Assembly (NCBI GenBank): GCA_961205875.1
Contig: OY540813.1
Span: 13,053,001 to 13,117,000 of the forward strand
Source: Sialis fuliginosa
Lineage: Eukaryota; Arthropoda; Insecta; Megaloptera; Sialidae
Length of the DNA: 64,000 bases
Direction of reading: 5' to 3'
Below the pieces are notes generated by a model. It saw nothing but the letters and a program-made list of their open reading frames with translations. It had not been told where the DNA came from and did no database searches. The translations under genes and the position numbers were made by a program. This document shows, one piece after another, positions 11,521 to 22,715 of this stretch; position 1 is the first letter of the stretch; every line of letters starts with the position of its first letter.

Positions 11521-14105
11521 ATGACTGTGACAGTAGCCTTGGTGAGTGTCACATTCTAAGCTATACTATTGTAGTCCTTAGTGGTGAGCTCAAGACCTTT
11601 ACCGGTCGATGTGTCTTAATGTGCTTTAAGTTAAATCATAAACGAGTGACAGTTTGAAATGTGGTTTTATGGAAATTCATATTGGTTTGAAGGAAGTGTA
11701 AATTAATAATATTAAAAACAATATGTGTTTTCTTTTTATTAGTTGTTGTGTTTTCTAAAATCTCACTAATATGTGTTGAACATGAAAATAAACTACTCGT
11801 AACTTACTAAATAAATATAGAAAAGAAAATGATTTTAAACTTAAATAACCAAACAACCAACATATCAAGAGAATCAAATGATTCTCTTGACATGTCCTTT
11901 CTTTGGTTTTTATTCTACTTTTCGTCTATCAAAATAAATGACAGATAAAAAAATATAAAAAACTAAATCCAGAAAATATGTCAAATTAGTTTACATTTCC
12001 TTCGATTAATCGTACAATGATGTTTAGAAATTGGTAAAAAATAATAACTGCGTGAAAATTTATAAACTTAAAAGCATACATCGTTATTCAGTAATTAAAT
12101 TGTATGAACACATTCAGTAATGAATTAAGAACTGTACGTGTAAAGATTTAAATATCTCTTTAAAAGATAAATATATGCATGTGAACTGCATTCAGGTGAA
12201 ATGAAATGCATATATACAGCATACAAAGTGTGACAATGTAGTTCATTTTACGTGATTTGTAAGATATTTTATATGTAACTGTGTTAACGATGCATAGTAA
12301 CATATTTAATTTAGAACAATTTTGCAAAAAATAAATAAAAGAAAATTCTTTACTGCGATCAGAATTAATTGATTAATTTATACATTTGAGAGTAATAATA
12401 ATTATAATATACAACTTTTTGAATAAATAGTATAATATTGATTCAAAATTGTTATTACATGGGCCCTTATTTTTTAATAATAATTATTTATCTTGTATTT
12501 TTTCAGGTATGTTTGTCGTTACTAGTATTAGGAAATGCATCACATCCTAATCGTCATCAGATGTTGCAAGAGCATCATCAATCACATCATGATATGCTTC
12601 AGTTTCAACATCAGCAACACATACATCATTATCAACAACTCATGCAGCAACATCAACAGAGCGTTCTCGAACATCAGCAAGCTCTTCTTCAGAATCAACT
12701 ACAACACAATGAGCAGGCGTTGCTTGAACTCAATCAGCATTCAATGAATCATGAAAACACAGCGGAGAAACATAAACGAACAATATTCTGCGATTCCTGT
12801 GAACCTGAAAATGCAAACCCACAGAAAGCTGGCATTTATCGTCATGTAGGAGTCCATCCTTCAGGATTTAAATATTTGTTAGGTTTTGGGCCGATGTCAG
12901 CGCAGTTCAAGTATGTTCCATTCAGAAAACGAAGACCAGGTGCCGGAAAACCAAGACCTATGAAACCATTTAGGCCACAACAAGGTTTCAAGCCATCAAT
13001 TCCAACGTCTTTGAATAACAATTATCCTTTATATCCACCTCTACAAGAAAATCCTGGGAATTTCAACCCTGCAATTCAGCCAGGAGTTCAAATGCCAACA
13101 GTAATACATCCGATCAGTCAACCATCTTCACCTCCCCCACAGAAACCGGAAGAAACGCCAATACATTTTCCCGATCAGACTAATTTCACACCACAACATG
13201 TCGGACAAATTCCAGTTCAAACTGATCAAGGAAGTAATCAGAACCCAGTATTTACTGGTGCAGTATTTCCACCAAACCAAAGGCCTATTTTTATAAATAT
13301 ACTGCCACCTAAGCCAGCAGCACAGCCTATACAACCAGTAACTCCTACTGTTGTAAAACCGGTAGTTCCGCAAGTAGTCCATGTCCAAAATCATATTCCA
13401 CAATTTACACCAGTTAAAGTTCCAGTTTATAATGTCCAACCGATATTGAAACCGCTTGTTCCTTCGGTGGTTAAGTATCCTACCGTAGTTGCAAATCCGA
13501 CTGTAATTAAACCTTTCCCTGTAGCACATGCACCATTTGTTCCAACTTTAATCAAGCCCGCAGTTCATGTACCTACAGTTGTTCATCCAATAGTCAAACC
13601 GATTTTACCTGTAGGACATCATTCAATAGTCCAAAATAATTTCTTGAAATTCCCTCATCTTGTTCCCGTTCAACAAGCCATAAAACCTTTAGTGCCAGTT
13701 GCTCCTGCTCCTATACCAGCACCACTGATACCAACTAATGTACTTAAATACCCTAATCTACATATAAAACCAGTTTTTCAACAATCCTTTATTACTCCAG
13801 GAGATGCGTTCCAAACATCATTTAGTGCTACATACCCGAGGTATCCAATAATTCAAAATACATTACCACTTGTGCCAAATCATGCTCCAGTAATACCACA
13901 AGTATTAAAATTCCCTCACCCTGTTCCAATCAAACCACAACTAGTACCTCAACATCTTCCTGTGCATTCAAATATCATAGCACCTGGTAATTCATTGCAC
14001 ACCTCATTCAGTGCTACGTATCCTAGATACCCTATAATTCAGAATACTGTTCCTCTTGTGCCAAACCCTGGCCAAGTTATTCAAGGTTTCCATCAGCCGT
14101 GGTAA
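11521..14105 (+). CDS. Secreted His/Gln- and Pro/Val-rich cuticle-like protein
   Basis: CDS is join(11521..11541,12507..14105), 539 residues. Exon 1 encodes only MTVTVAL and ends TTG|GTGAGT. Exon 2 begins after TTTTTTCAG in phase 0 with VCLSLLVLG, and the join makes a complete signal peptide cut near residue 18. Residues 19-90 are dense in His and Gln. A Lys-Arg at 97-98 (EKHKR|TIFCDSC) suggests propeptide removal. Then comes a more ordered block (AGIYRHVGVHPSGFKYLLGF), and a long Pro/Val/His repeat region to the end with words such as VPVAPAPIPAPL and PTVVHPIVKP. Two near copies of TSFSATYPRYPIIQNT close the protein. The repeat style and gene plan fit an extracellular cuticle protein. It has no chitin-binding R&R consensus that I can see, so the subfamily is unassigned. 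Confidence 0.88.
11860..11895. repeat. Short near-perfect hairpin in intron 1
   Basis: ACATATCAAGAGAATCA is followed after two bases by its reverse complement TGATTCTCTTGACATGT, with one mismatch. Looser pairing (CCAA / TTGG) continues outward. The two-base loop argues against a microRNA precursor. A tiny foldback relic is more likely. Confidence 0.6.
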
Positions 14106-14136
14106 CGTCAACGTAACTTGGTGATAAGACATTTAG

Positions 14137-14142
14137 AATAAA
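14137..14142 (+). promoter_or_regulatory. Poly(A) signal AATAAA
   Basis: An exact AATAAA lies about 30 bases after the TAA of the gene ending at 14105, implying a very short 3' UTR. Confidence 0.6.
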
Positions 14143-14169
14143 TAACACATTTTGCCTTATTATATTTTT

Positions 14170-15655
14170 ATTATTGTTATGTTGTTCTGGCCATATATGT
14201 TATTTTTTGGTTAGGAATAAGTATTTATTCGGATGTTTAATTTTTATACATTCTTTGTTAAATTTTAATTAATATAATGGTTAAGTTTAATATTAGATAC
14301 TGGATAAAGACTTTTATATGTTTATATTATATTTACGAGATATTGTAATTTTGAACTAGAACAAATTTGAATACAAAAGAAAGTAAAATAATTAAACAAG
14401 TCCAAGTGTACCTGTGATTAGATTTTAATAAATGGAACGTATTTTTTATATCTTTACTTATATATATATCATATAAATATGACTTAAATAAAATATTTAA
14501 AAAATACAAAAATGTATATTCATTGAATAATAATTATTTTCCAGTGCCAAACAATTAATTCAAAGCAAGTAATAAATTATTATTATACGAAATTAAATGA
14601 AGTTATATTAAGCCTAAAGATCTTCCACGACTATGCATGCATATTTTAAGTTTATAAATACATATGTATATACGTATATATGTAATAACTTTGGGCTTAA
14701 ATTGTGATAGATACATTGAACTAAAATTAACTTTTGGTAAAATACGTAAATAAAAAACATTATATAACAATGTTTTTATATAAATAATATTAATTAATTT
14801 TTCAATTAATTGTAGTTTATTAATTAAGAAACAAAGTTACTATTTTAATAATATCGCACGTGAAACTTCTTTAGTTTATTCAGAGAATTCCAAAATAAAA
14901 ATGCCAAGTATTCGATTAGTTATAATAGTTCTGGAGAGCATAGCAGAATAAGCGTGGGCGATCTGCCTCCAGGGAAAGTGTGGTTGATATTTTTTAATAA
15001 TAAGATATAACTAAAAGGTTATCTTCTACAAACTTTCGGACCTATGTGCCTTCTAATTTTCCGGGAAATAAGAAAAATGTAATTTCGAAAAAAAAAATTT
15101 GCTGTAGATAACACTTATATAAATGTCGATTCCTGTGACATGTGTTGTAGTTAGGTATACGTTAGTAGTATCATATCATTTTTTTTAAATCTCTCATTAA
15201 AAATACATAGAAATTTTGGAATTATAAAAGGGGGATAGTTGTCTAATAAGAAAATATCTCTCCTCTACAGTTGGAATATTAAAAATGACTTGAGAAACTT
15301 TAAATGAGTTATAAAGTATAGTTTTCAAATTTAATTTTTTAGAAAAGTTCCCAAAATCGATCAAAAAATATTGTACCCTATCAATATCTATAAAAGTACC
15401 GATAAAAAAAATGGAAAAATATAAATATATATATTTTTTTTAAATCAGAAGTAACACTTACACAGATAGTAAAAATGTAAAGTAAACTGTGGCGCCATCT
15501 ATTTGTTATATAAACTAATTGTAAGTTTCTCTTCATACTTCATTATGTTGATGTTTAAATTGATTTTTAACTTTGCTGGTTAATATACAACAAAGTTTGT
15601 GCTATCTAGTTCTCACAAGCGCATATTTAAATTTTAATTTTATTATAATTTCCTA
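14170..15655. other. Gene-free AT-rich stretch
   Basis: No gene, exon or bounded element could be supported between the poly(A) signal and the repeat at 15661. Confidence 0.4.
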
Positions 15656-15660
15656 GACAT

Positions 15661-15810
15661 ATACAGGGTGTCCAAAAATTCACCTACTCCACTTCGGAAG
15701 GTGATTTGGGACCTAAAAACAAGTAAAAAAGTTCATATAAACATAGGTCCGGAAATAAGACGTTTCCGAGTTATAGCCACTTTTATGTTCAAAAATCGTA
15801 ATTTAGAATC
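15661..15810 (+). repeat. Transposon-end fragment (ACAGGGTGTCC type)
   Basis: The block starts ATACAGGGTGTCCAAAAATT and continues with AGTTCATATAAACATAGGTC and TTTCCGAGTTATAGC. This combination is a common terminal segment of insect DNA elements. No partner end is visible, so it is a fragment. Confidence 0.4.
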
Positions 15811-15964
15811 CGCTTGGCATCCCTCTTTCTTAATTATTTCTTAAATTAAAAATTTGTATTTAATTTTTAATTTTCAATTTTTATTTTTAAATTTTTTCTT
15901 ATAAAAATAATGTAATCGTATTTACAAATATTGAAAAATTGAAAAAAAAACTAAAAAATTAAAA

Positions 15965-16045
15965 TCAGGGATTCAATACCCTCTCTCCGGGCTCCGGCTT
16001 TAGTTATAATTTTTCCGGGTTTTCTAATAATTCAACTTAATATAA
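15965..16045 (+). repeat. Partial copy related to the 46768 hAT-like MITE
   Basis: CTCCGGGCTCCGG...TTTTTCCGGGTTTTC resembles the inner part of the element at 46768-47001 (CTCCGGGCTCAGG...TTTCTCTGGGTTTCG). No ends are preserved. Confidence 0.4.
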
Positions 16046-17387
16046 CCGTAAAATAAAATAAACTTGACATAACAATATCTACTTCATTAACAATTTTTTT
16101 TCTATAGTCAAAAAGTAGTATAGCAAATTAATTGTCAAAATAATAAATGTAGCAATAATTACCTATGTTAGCTTATTCAAAATCACCGAAGGCAGGAAAT
16201 TTTGATTGAAATTTATCATTTTCACCTCAATTTCCATTCTAGTTTAATATTGTATTCAATTTGACAAATATTATTCTTTTGGTATAAAGCTTTATTTTCA
16301 AAATAACTTGTTTATAAATTAATATTGTTGAGATAAATATGAATTCAATTAAAAGAAATAAAATTATATTGTTATATATGTATTTAACATTCAAAAAATA
16401 TTGTTTTAATCTTACTATGGGATGCGAAGGGGGCAATATGAATTTTTCACTCACCATCCCAAGCGCCGAACCTGATTAAATATACATTTATGTATTTTTA
16501 AAACGGTAATAAAATATAAATTTTATTTTAACTAAGAAAAAAATGACTCTTCCCCTTACCCCCCCCCCCCCCCCTCACTCCCTTATTATGTTATGTTTTA
16601 TAGGTAGTTAATGTATTTCTTTATATACATATTAATATGTTAGTAGCTTTTAAAAAATCCAATTCAACACTTGATGCTATTATATTATGTAATATTAACA
16701 ACATCTAAATATACGAATTATCGTTTTATATAATTATAGATGATAACTGGCAAAAAATCATTCTTAAACTATAAAAGAACACGTTCTTTTAAATGAGATT
16801 TATGCGTGACTATATATATAATACAACTTACGGCTATTTTCATTCAAGTTTTATTAAATTATTAAATTAGTTTTATTAATTGCTTCACAATTTTACCTAC
16901 GTATGGTCTCAACTCTAGTTTATTTTTGTATATTAGGTATATTTTTGATGTATTGTTAAACTTAATAATTTAAAAAATTAATTCATTATAATTTTTCACG
17001 TTTACCATGTTGTAACATCTTTTGAAAAAAGTTAGAGACCTCTAGAAGAAAAACGTCAATACTCCATCAAATTGGCACCGAGAGTAGTTCTGATAATATA
17101 TAGACGTTATGATTTTTCCTTTCAGAAATTTTTAAAGACTGCTTTCAGATGATTGACATTTTAGTTACTTGACGTTCTATTGTATTTAGCATGTAATTAA
17201 GCTAACATTGGATGCGACTTCTCTCGCTACGAACCTGACTGTATATAACTATCTTTTGTGAAATCAGAGGATTATATTATTATATTATTCCGGATGTTTT
17301 AAAATAATGGAAGGACAAAGGAATATGACAGGAAACATTTTTCACACAATCGATCAAATAAAACATTATTTAAAAAAATAAAAGAAA
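16046..17387. other. Gene-free stretch with a poly-C tract
   Basis: AT-rich DNA without a supportable gene. It contains an uninterrupted C run at about 16560-16574 and a small palindrome AAAAGAACACGTTCTTTT near 16775. Confidence 0.4.
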
Positions 17388-17393
17388 TTTATT
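17388..17393 (-). promoter_or_regulatory. Poly(A) signal for the 17594 gene
   Basis: AATAAA on the minus strand about 200 bases beyond the stop codon. It is a plausible but not unique candidate in AT-rich DNA. Confidence 0.35.
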
Positions 17394-17593
17394 TTGGTAG
17401 CCTCTTTATACAAACTTTATACACATCAGTACGTAAAAAATGGTGATAAACATAAATTAAATTTAAAAATAAATACACATATGTCAAACAGCCGGTGTTT
17501 GTAACAGCCATTGTCCTTTAGATTTATAAACACAGTTTCGAAATTTTAATAAGTAGGTAGGAATGAATCTTAGTATTATTTGGTAGTAATTAT

Positions 17594-18638
17594 TTACCAT
17601 CCATGTCCTAATCCATATCCGTATCCATGGTCTAAAGCGGCTCCATGTCCCAAACCGTATCCGCTGCTAAGAGCGACTCCATGTCCCAATCCGTATCCGT
17701 GGCTCAAACCGGCTCCATGTCCTAAACTGTATCCGTGGCTCAAACCAGCTCCATGACCTAAAGCGAGTCCATGTCCTACACCGTATCCGCTGCTAAGAGC
17801 GACTCCATGTCCCAATCCGTATCCGTGGCTCAAACCAGCTCCATGTCCCAAACTGTATCCGTGGCTCAAACCAGCTCCATGACCTAAAGCGAGTCCATGT
17901 CCTACACCGTATCCGCTGCTAAGAGCGACTCCATGTCCCAAACCGTATCCGTGGCTCAAACCAGCTCCATGACCTAAAGCGATTCCATGTCCCAAACCGG
18001 AATAACCAAGACTGTGTCCGTAGGAAAGATCTTGTCCTAATCCGTAACCGTGTCCCAAAGACAATGGAGCGATGGTCTTGGAGATGACTGGAGCAGCAAT
18101 GGTCTTGTGGACAATTGGAGCGGCGTGGATAGCTGGAGCAGCGTATGAGATTGGAGCGGCAAAGGTCTTGTGGACGATTGGAGCGGCGTGGATGGCTGGG
18201 GCAGCGTATGAGATTGGAGCAGCGTGGATGGCTGGAGCAGCATATCCGTATCCATGACCGAAGTCCAAGATTCCACGTTTCTCGGTTTTCTCTGATTCCT
18301 TTTGGGCGCTTACGGCAGCAAGCCCCAGGATGACGATGAGCTAAAAATTAATATTTCAGTTTATGTAAATATCCTACAATTTTTTTTTAATTTCAATTAT
18401 TTCTGTTACATATTTTCTAATTCTTCTTTTTATTAATTTACTTTTTTAATATTCACAAACTTTCATAATAAAAATTAATTTCAAATAACAAAAACGAATG
18501 CACACTCAGAAAATTTGAAGAAAATCATAGATCCACAAAAATTAAGCAATGAAGAAAACTTTTCTCAACAAACGAAAAAAAAACGCGCACACTTTGAATT
18601 AACTTCAACAATGAACAAGTACTTACCATGTACTTCAT
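17594..18638 (-). CDS. Cuticular protein with AAPAI and GHGYGLG repeats
   Basis: CDS is complement(join(17594..18340,18627..18638)), 252 residues. Exon 1 encodes only MKYM and ends ATG|GTAAGT. Exon 2 follows TTTTTAG in phase 0 with [12 protein letters not shown], completing a signal peptide cut near residue 16. A Lys-Arg at 25-26 ([12 protein letters not shown]) follows a short charged stretch. Next come repeats of the type [11 protein letters not shown] and AAPIVHKT, which are hallmarks of low-complexity insect cuticular proteins. The rest is a Gly/His/Tyr/Leu repeat ([26 protein letters not shown]). A 42-residue unit is duplicated in tandem. The secreted product should be a structural cuticle component. 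Expansion or loss of repeat units between individuals is expected. An open frame starting MDFGHG would miss the signal peptide, so the spliced start is preferred. Confidence 0.9.
17664..17939 (-). repeat. 126-bp tandem repeat inside the GHGYGLG gene
   Basis: The word CTGCTAAGAGCGACTCCATG recurs at about 17664, 17790 and 17916, exactly 126 bases apart, and the intervening bases are almost identical. The period is 42 codons, so copy-number change keeps the frame. Confidence 0.9.
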
Positions 18639-18727
18639 GTTTTTACGAGTTAACTTTTCCAATGAATATACTAAGAACAAGGCTGTTGCTGTTGTCGACA
18701 ATGGTTAGCTCCTCAAATAACCGCCGC

Positions 18728-18737
18728 TATTTATATA
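18728..18737 (-). promoter_or_regulatory. TATA box of the 17594-18638 gene
   Basis: On the minus strand TATATAAATA is followed by GCGGCGG. It lies about 90 bases before the ATG, giving a leader of roughly 60 bases. Confidence 0.65.
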
Positions 18738-18739
18738 GT

Positions 18740-20025
18740 ATACAAACACACGCCCGGCATCGGTCGAAGGTGGTGTGGATGTAAAAAAATATACAAACAA
18801 ACTGGTTCATTTTTTAATTGCCGGCTTGCAATACACTCACACAAACACACACACACACACATCTTGGATCTAGTGCACTCGACAACATCCGCCGTCGTTG
18901 TCCAGTGCGTTTACCAATTTTGAGACATTCTCTTTCGCCCAAGGCATTGAATGACAGATTTAGTATCTGCACATGTGATTCTACCGAATTAGGCTTAAGA
19001 TTAGATGAATTTAATTTTTTTTTTATGATTTGCAAATACTTGTTTCTATGATTTTTAAACACTTAAGTAATGTATTTCTTAATGATTTTAAACAAATTAA
19101 AGTAATTTTAAGCTAGAGGTAACATTTTTTTCTTATGAATTTGAACTTCTATAATTTTTAGAATATTATTTATGAAAACAGCATAATTTGCGTAAAACTC
19201 CTGAAAATAGCCATTAAAGGATTTTCAATATGACCTTATTAACCGTAATTTATATTGTCATAGACAACATGGGAGTTATATTATGATTATATTTCAGTAG
19301 TTTAAAAATATAATATTGACTTGTGGATGTATCAATGATATAAAATTTTATCTTAATTTGCGAATTTATTAATTTATTTAATTAGATTTATATATTTTTA
19401 AAATAAATAAACATGCTTTTTCATGTTTTATTGTCAGTTTAAATCTTCAATTTACTCAACAAAGAAGAGAACAAATTTCTATAATAAAATTATGTTTTAA
19501 TTCATATTAACACACACATTACTTCATGTAAAACATGAAAGAACAATAACAATTGTGATACAGTAATTAAAATGCGTAGTTTAAAGTAAAGAGCATGTAA
19601 TATTCTAAATCATCTAGTGTGTTATAATTTAATATAGCATTTAATTTAGTGCGTAGCTAATGACATAAAATGGCACCCGTGGGAGAGATAAATAAGAAAT
19701 AGCGAAAATTAGAATTTGAAATTCCAGTAGATTATACAAATTCTGCAAATATAATATTTGTTTGCAAATGCAGTTAAAAATTAAGTTACATATTAATATA
19801 AAAAAAAATTATCTAGTGTTAAAAATAAGTTTGTACGCTGAATTAATGGTCTTATTTTCACCAAAAGAATAAAACAGATAACTGGGTAAGCTTCTGTTAG
19901 TTACATAATAAAATATTAATTCTGTATTTATTAACTTTCCATCATTTTACTGTATTTGATTTCCGATGAAAAAATTGTATTCTCAATATCTATTATAAAC
20001 CTTTATAGTGCTATTTTTGCGGCCC
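18740..20025. other. Gene-free stretch with a CA microsatellite
   Basis: A short CA/CACA microsatellite lies at about 18836-18862. The remainder is AT-rich and shows no gene or bounded element. Confidence 0.45.
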
Positions 20026-20029
20026 TACA

Positions 20030-20150
20030 TTTTATCGTGGACCTCCGGGCTCTCTCCTGCTATGAAACGAGATAACGACCAAAAAAAAGTTCGTTGATTC
20101 GCCGGGCCCCCAGACTAGAGTCGTGCCAGCCCCCCTTTTGTGGAAGTCGT
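20030..20150 (+). repeat. GC-richer repeat fragment, copy 1
   Basis: Shares AACGACCA..AAA, CTCGTTGA/TTCGTTGATTC and CCGGGCCCCCAG with 38735-38890. The abrupt change of base composition and the second copy mark it as a mobile-element relic. No ends are recognisable. Confidence 0.5.
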
Positions 20151-20794
20151 TACTATATCACAAAAAAATCAATTAGTGATAACATCATTAAAATTTTTGT
20201 ATATTATATTATATTAATATTTCTAACATATATAATGAATAATAATGGTAATAAATCAATGTTATGTAGTGTTTTTTAACAACCAAAAACTTATTTACGC
20301 CGAAATAAAAAAAAGTAATTAAAATTCAATTAAAATATTTAATTATTACGAACGCATTTGTCAAACGCATGATATTTATTCAGAGTTTATTGACCAGTTT
20401 TTTGCAAACACTTGACTTTGATATTGCACCAAATATCCAGTTCACTTTTATAAAAATCGAATGTTTGAAGTAACTATTGGTATATTTAATAAGTTATTTA
20501 AATATATGTATGATCTAGTTTTAATTTTCTTTTTTTATCATGATTCAATTATGTAATCGTTTTAAATCAATTCAATTACATTAAAGAACTAATAGATGAA
20601 GAAACAAGTCTAATTAGTAGTTTATAAAACTTAAAAGGTAATTAAATACTTTTGAATGATATACATTTTTATGTTTGAAATTCCAATTTGCTGATTTGCC
20701 AAATTGTAAAAAAAGAACATGGTCTTATATTTAATTTAACATGTATGTTACACAACAACTAAGTTATTTTCTATCTTTTTATTCTTTATAAGTT

Positions 20795-21095
20795 GGTGAT
20801 GTTAAATGTATCGTTCTTGAGATATCTTGAAAAAATAAATATTTTAAAATGTCACCCCTCACCCTTACACACGATTTTAACCAAGATTCATTAATATCGG
20901 TTCAGTGGTTCATGAGTTATGCGTGTGACAAAGATTCAGGGAACATACAGACAGATACAGAACGAAAAATTTTTGTTTTGACCTGAAACGGAAAGGTCAA
21001 TTTAAAATTTTGAAATCGGAGAACACTTTTTTCACATTTTAAAACGATCGCAAAGCTTCTCGTATCTTCGATATGGCGAGGAAGCAGAACTGTAG
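20795..21095 (+). repeat. Dispersed repeat D, copy 1
   Basis: Runs from TCGTTCTTGAGATATCT to AAAGCTTCTCGTATCTTCGA. Central words are AATATCGGTTCAGTGGTTCA, TGAGTTATGCGTGTGACAA and a CAGACAGA stretch. Copies 2 and 3 are at 25605 and 30985. The ATCGGTTCAGTGG word is typical of arthropod LINE/SINE tails; the exact family is unknown. No coding potential. Confidence 0.75.
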
Positions 21096-21099
21096 CCAA

Positions 21100-21870
21100 T
21101 AACCAATTAATATTTTAATTATATATTTTCATTTAAACCATGTAAAATGCAAGGTTTTGTATTGTTATAATTAATTATAAAGGTTGTTTTTTCCAACAAA
21201 ATAGCATAATTATTTAACTAACTTGGTATCCGTTCACTAATGAAATATTTGAAATTTTATTAAAACAATTAACTTTGTAAGTCATAACAATATACTAATT
21301 ACAATAAGCCCTGAACTTTATAAGAACAATGCTACATGATGGGGTAACTTACTGAAACCTATATAAATTTTATTCCAAAATAAATATGATGTACATCATC
21401 GTACATACTAAACCTTTAACATAAGTATCAACAATTGAAACCCATACAGATTAGTTAAAACAATTTTATAATATAAGTAAAGATAGGTAGTCCACCTATT
21501 AGTTGGCCTTTCTAGATCTTGGTTAATATTATTAATCTTAAAACACGGGTCACCATTATGATTTTCCCTAGACGGTTTGAGGCAACACATCTATCCTTAC
21601 ATCATAAATGATTAAATAAATTTTGGTTTTCCCTGTCAATTATTATGTATATTAATCGTATAAAGCTTGATTAATATTTAAAAGACATCTGTCAAGTAAA
21701 TGCACAGTTCTTCCTCGTGCTAAATTCACCAAATGTAGTTAATTATTTAACAATTTTTATAAAAACCGATAAAGTGTTCAGATAAATTGGTTAACCATTT
21801 GATTTTTATACAATTTTACTAAAAAATATTAGTTCGAAATTTTTTTTAAGACGCACCTGATTATTTTCGT
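21100..21870. other. Gene-free AT-rich stretch before the LINE
   Basis: Nothing supportable apart from the left target-site copy of the LINE at 21871-21886. Confidence 0.4.
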
Positions 21871-21890
21871 ATATTTTTAATTTTTTAAGA

Positions 21891-22715
21891 GTACTACGGG
21901 AAAATGAATTGACATGGTACACTTATGAAAATAAACAAACAAGACCAATAAAAGTAATGGTAAGAAAACTACACCCAACATGTAACCCAGAAAGAATTGT
22001 AGATTACTTAAAATCAAAAGACTACAAAATTTTATCAGCTGTCAACATACTGGAAAGGAGAGAGAAAACACCTCTTCCACTTTTTATGCTGTGCTTTGAT
22101 AGATCAGAAGACATAAATAAGATTTACAAAATCGATGAAATCACAGGAGTGAAAGTACAGATTGAACCCATGAGAAAATCGAAACTGGTTCCACAATGTA
22201 AAAGATGCCAAAAATTTGGGCATACTCAGAAATATTGCACTAAAACACCGAGATGTGTAAAATGTGCAGGAGAACATGATTCCAAAAATTGCACAATACC
22301 AAGAGGACAAATGCAACCAAAATGTGCAAATTGTGGAGAACAACATCCAGCTAACTATAGAGGGTGTATAGTAGCCAAGGAAATACAAAAAATGAGAAAA
22401 GAAAATAACAAAAAACGATATGTTAATCAAAGTAATACAAATACGGGATTAATTACCGCAGAACCAGAAAAAAATAGGGAGCAAAAAGAACCGGGAAAAA
22501 TGTTAATCCAAACATCCAAACGATCATACTCCCAGGTAGTTAAACCAAATATTGTACAACAAAAAGAAATAGACCAGACAGATACACTAAATCAAATGAT
22601 GCAGAAGATGCTGGAAAAAATAGATCAATTAGATAAAAAAATAGAATTAATATCTCAAAGAGTAACTCAGATAGAGAGCAGCAACAAAAAAGCTGTGAAA
22701 AATAAGCAGAAATAA
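21891..22715 (+). CDS. LINE ORF1 nucleic-acid-binding protein (N-terminus missing)
   Basis: The open frame enters from the truncation point (VLRENELTWYTYENKQ) and has no initiating ATG of its own near the start. Counting from the TTG at 21909, residues 12-90 match the PRE/C2HC-associated domain of Jockey ORF1 proteins (KVMVRKLHPTCNPERIVDYL, PLPLFMLCFDR). Three CCHC knuckles follow: CKRCQKFGHTQKYC at 97-110, CVKCAGEHDSKNC at 116-128 and CANCGEQHPANYRGC at 139-153. The C-terminus from about 220 is a probable coiled coil (LDKKIELISQRVTQIESS). The protein would coat LINE RNA. The upstream part of a normal ORF1 is absent, so this copy cannot make the full protein. Its stop overlaps the ORF2 start as TAATG. 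Confidence 0.9.
   Translation, partial: VLRENELTWYTYENKQTRPIKVMVRKLHPTCNPERIVDYLKSKDYKILSAVNILERREKTPLPLFMLCFDRSEDINKIYKIDEITGVKVQIEPMRKSKLVPQCKRCQKFGHTQKYCTKTPRCVKCAGEHDSKNCTIPRGQMQPKCANCGEQHPANYRGCIVAKEIQKMRKENNKKRYVNQSNTNTGLITAEPEKNREQKEPGKMLIQTSKRSYSQVVKPNIVQQKEIDQTDTLNQMMQKMLEKIDQLDKKIELISQRVTQIESSNKKAVKNKQK

Noticed and set aside
18037-18333. Overlapping frames on both strands in the GHG-repeat gene
   Set aside because: These are by-products of the repetitive coding sequence; the spliced frame with a signal peptide explains the region.
21909-21911. TTG as the start codon of LINE ORF1
   Set aside because: The frame is open upstream to the truncation point; the true ORF1 start is missing, so this codon is only an internal leucine.
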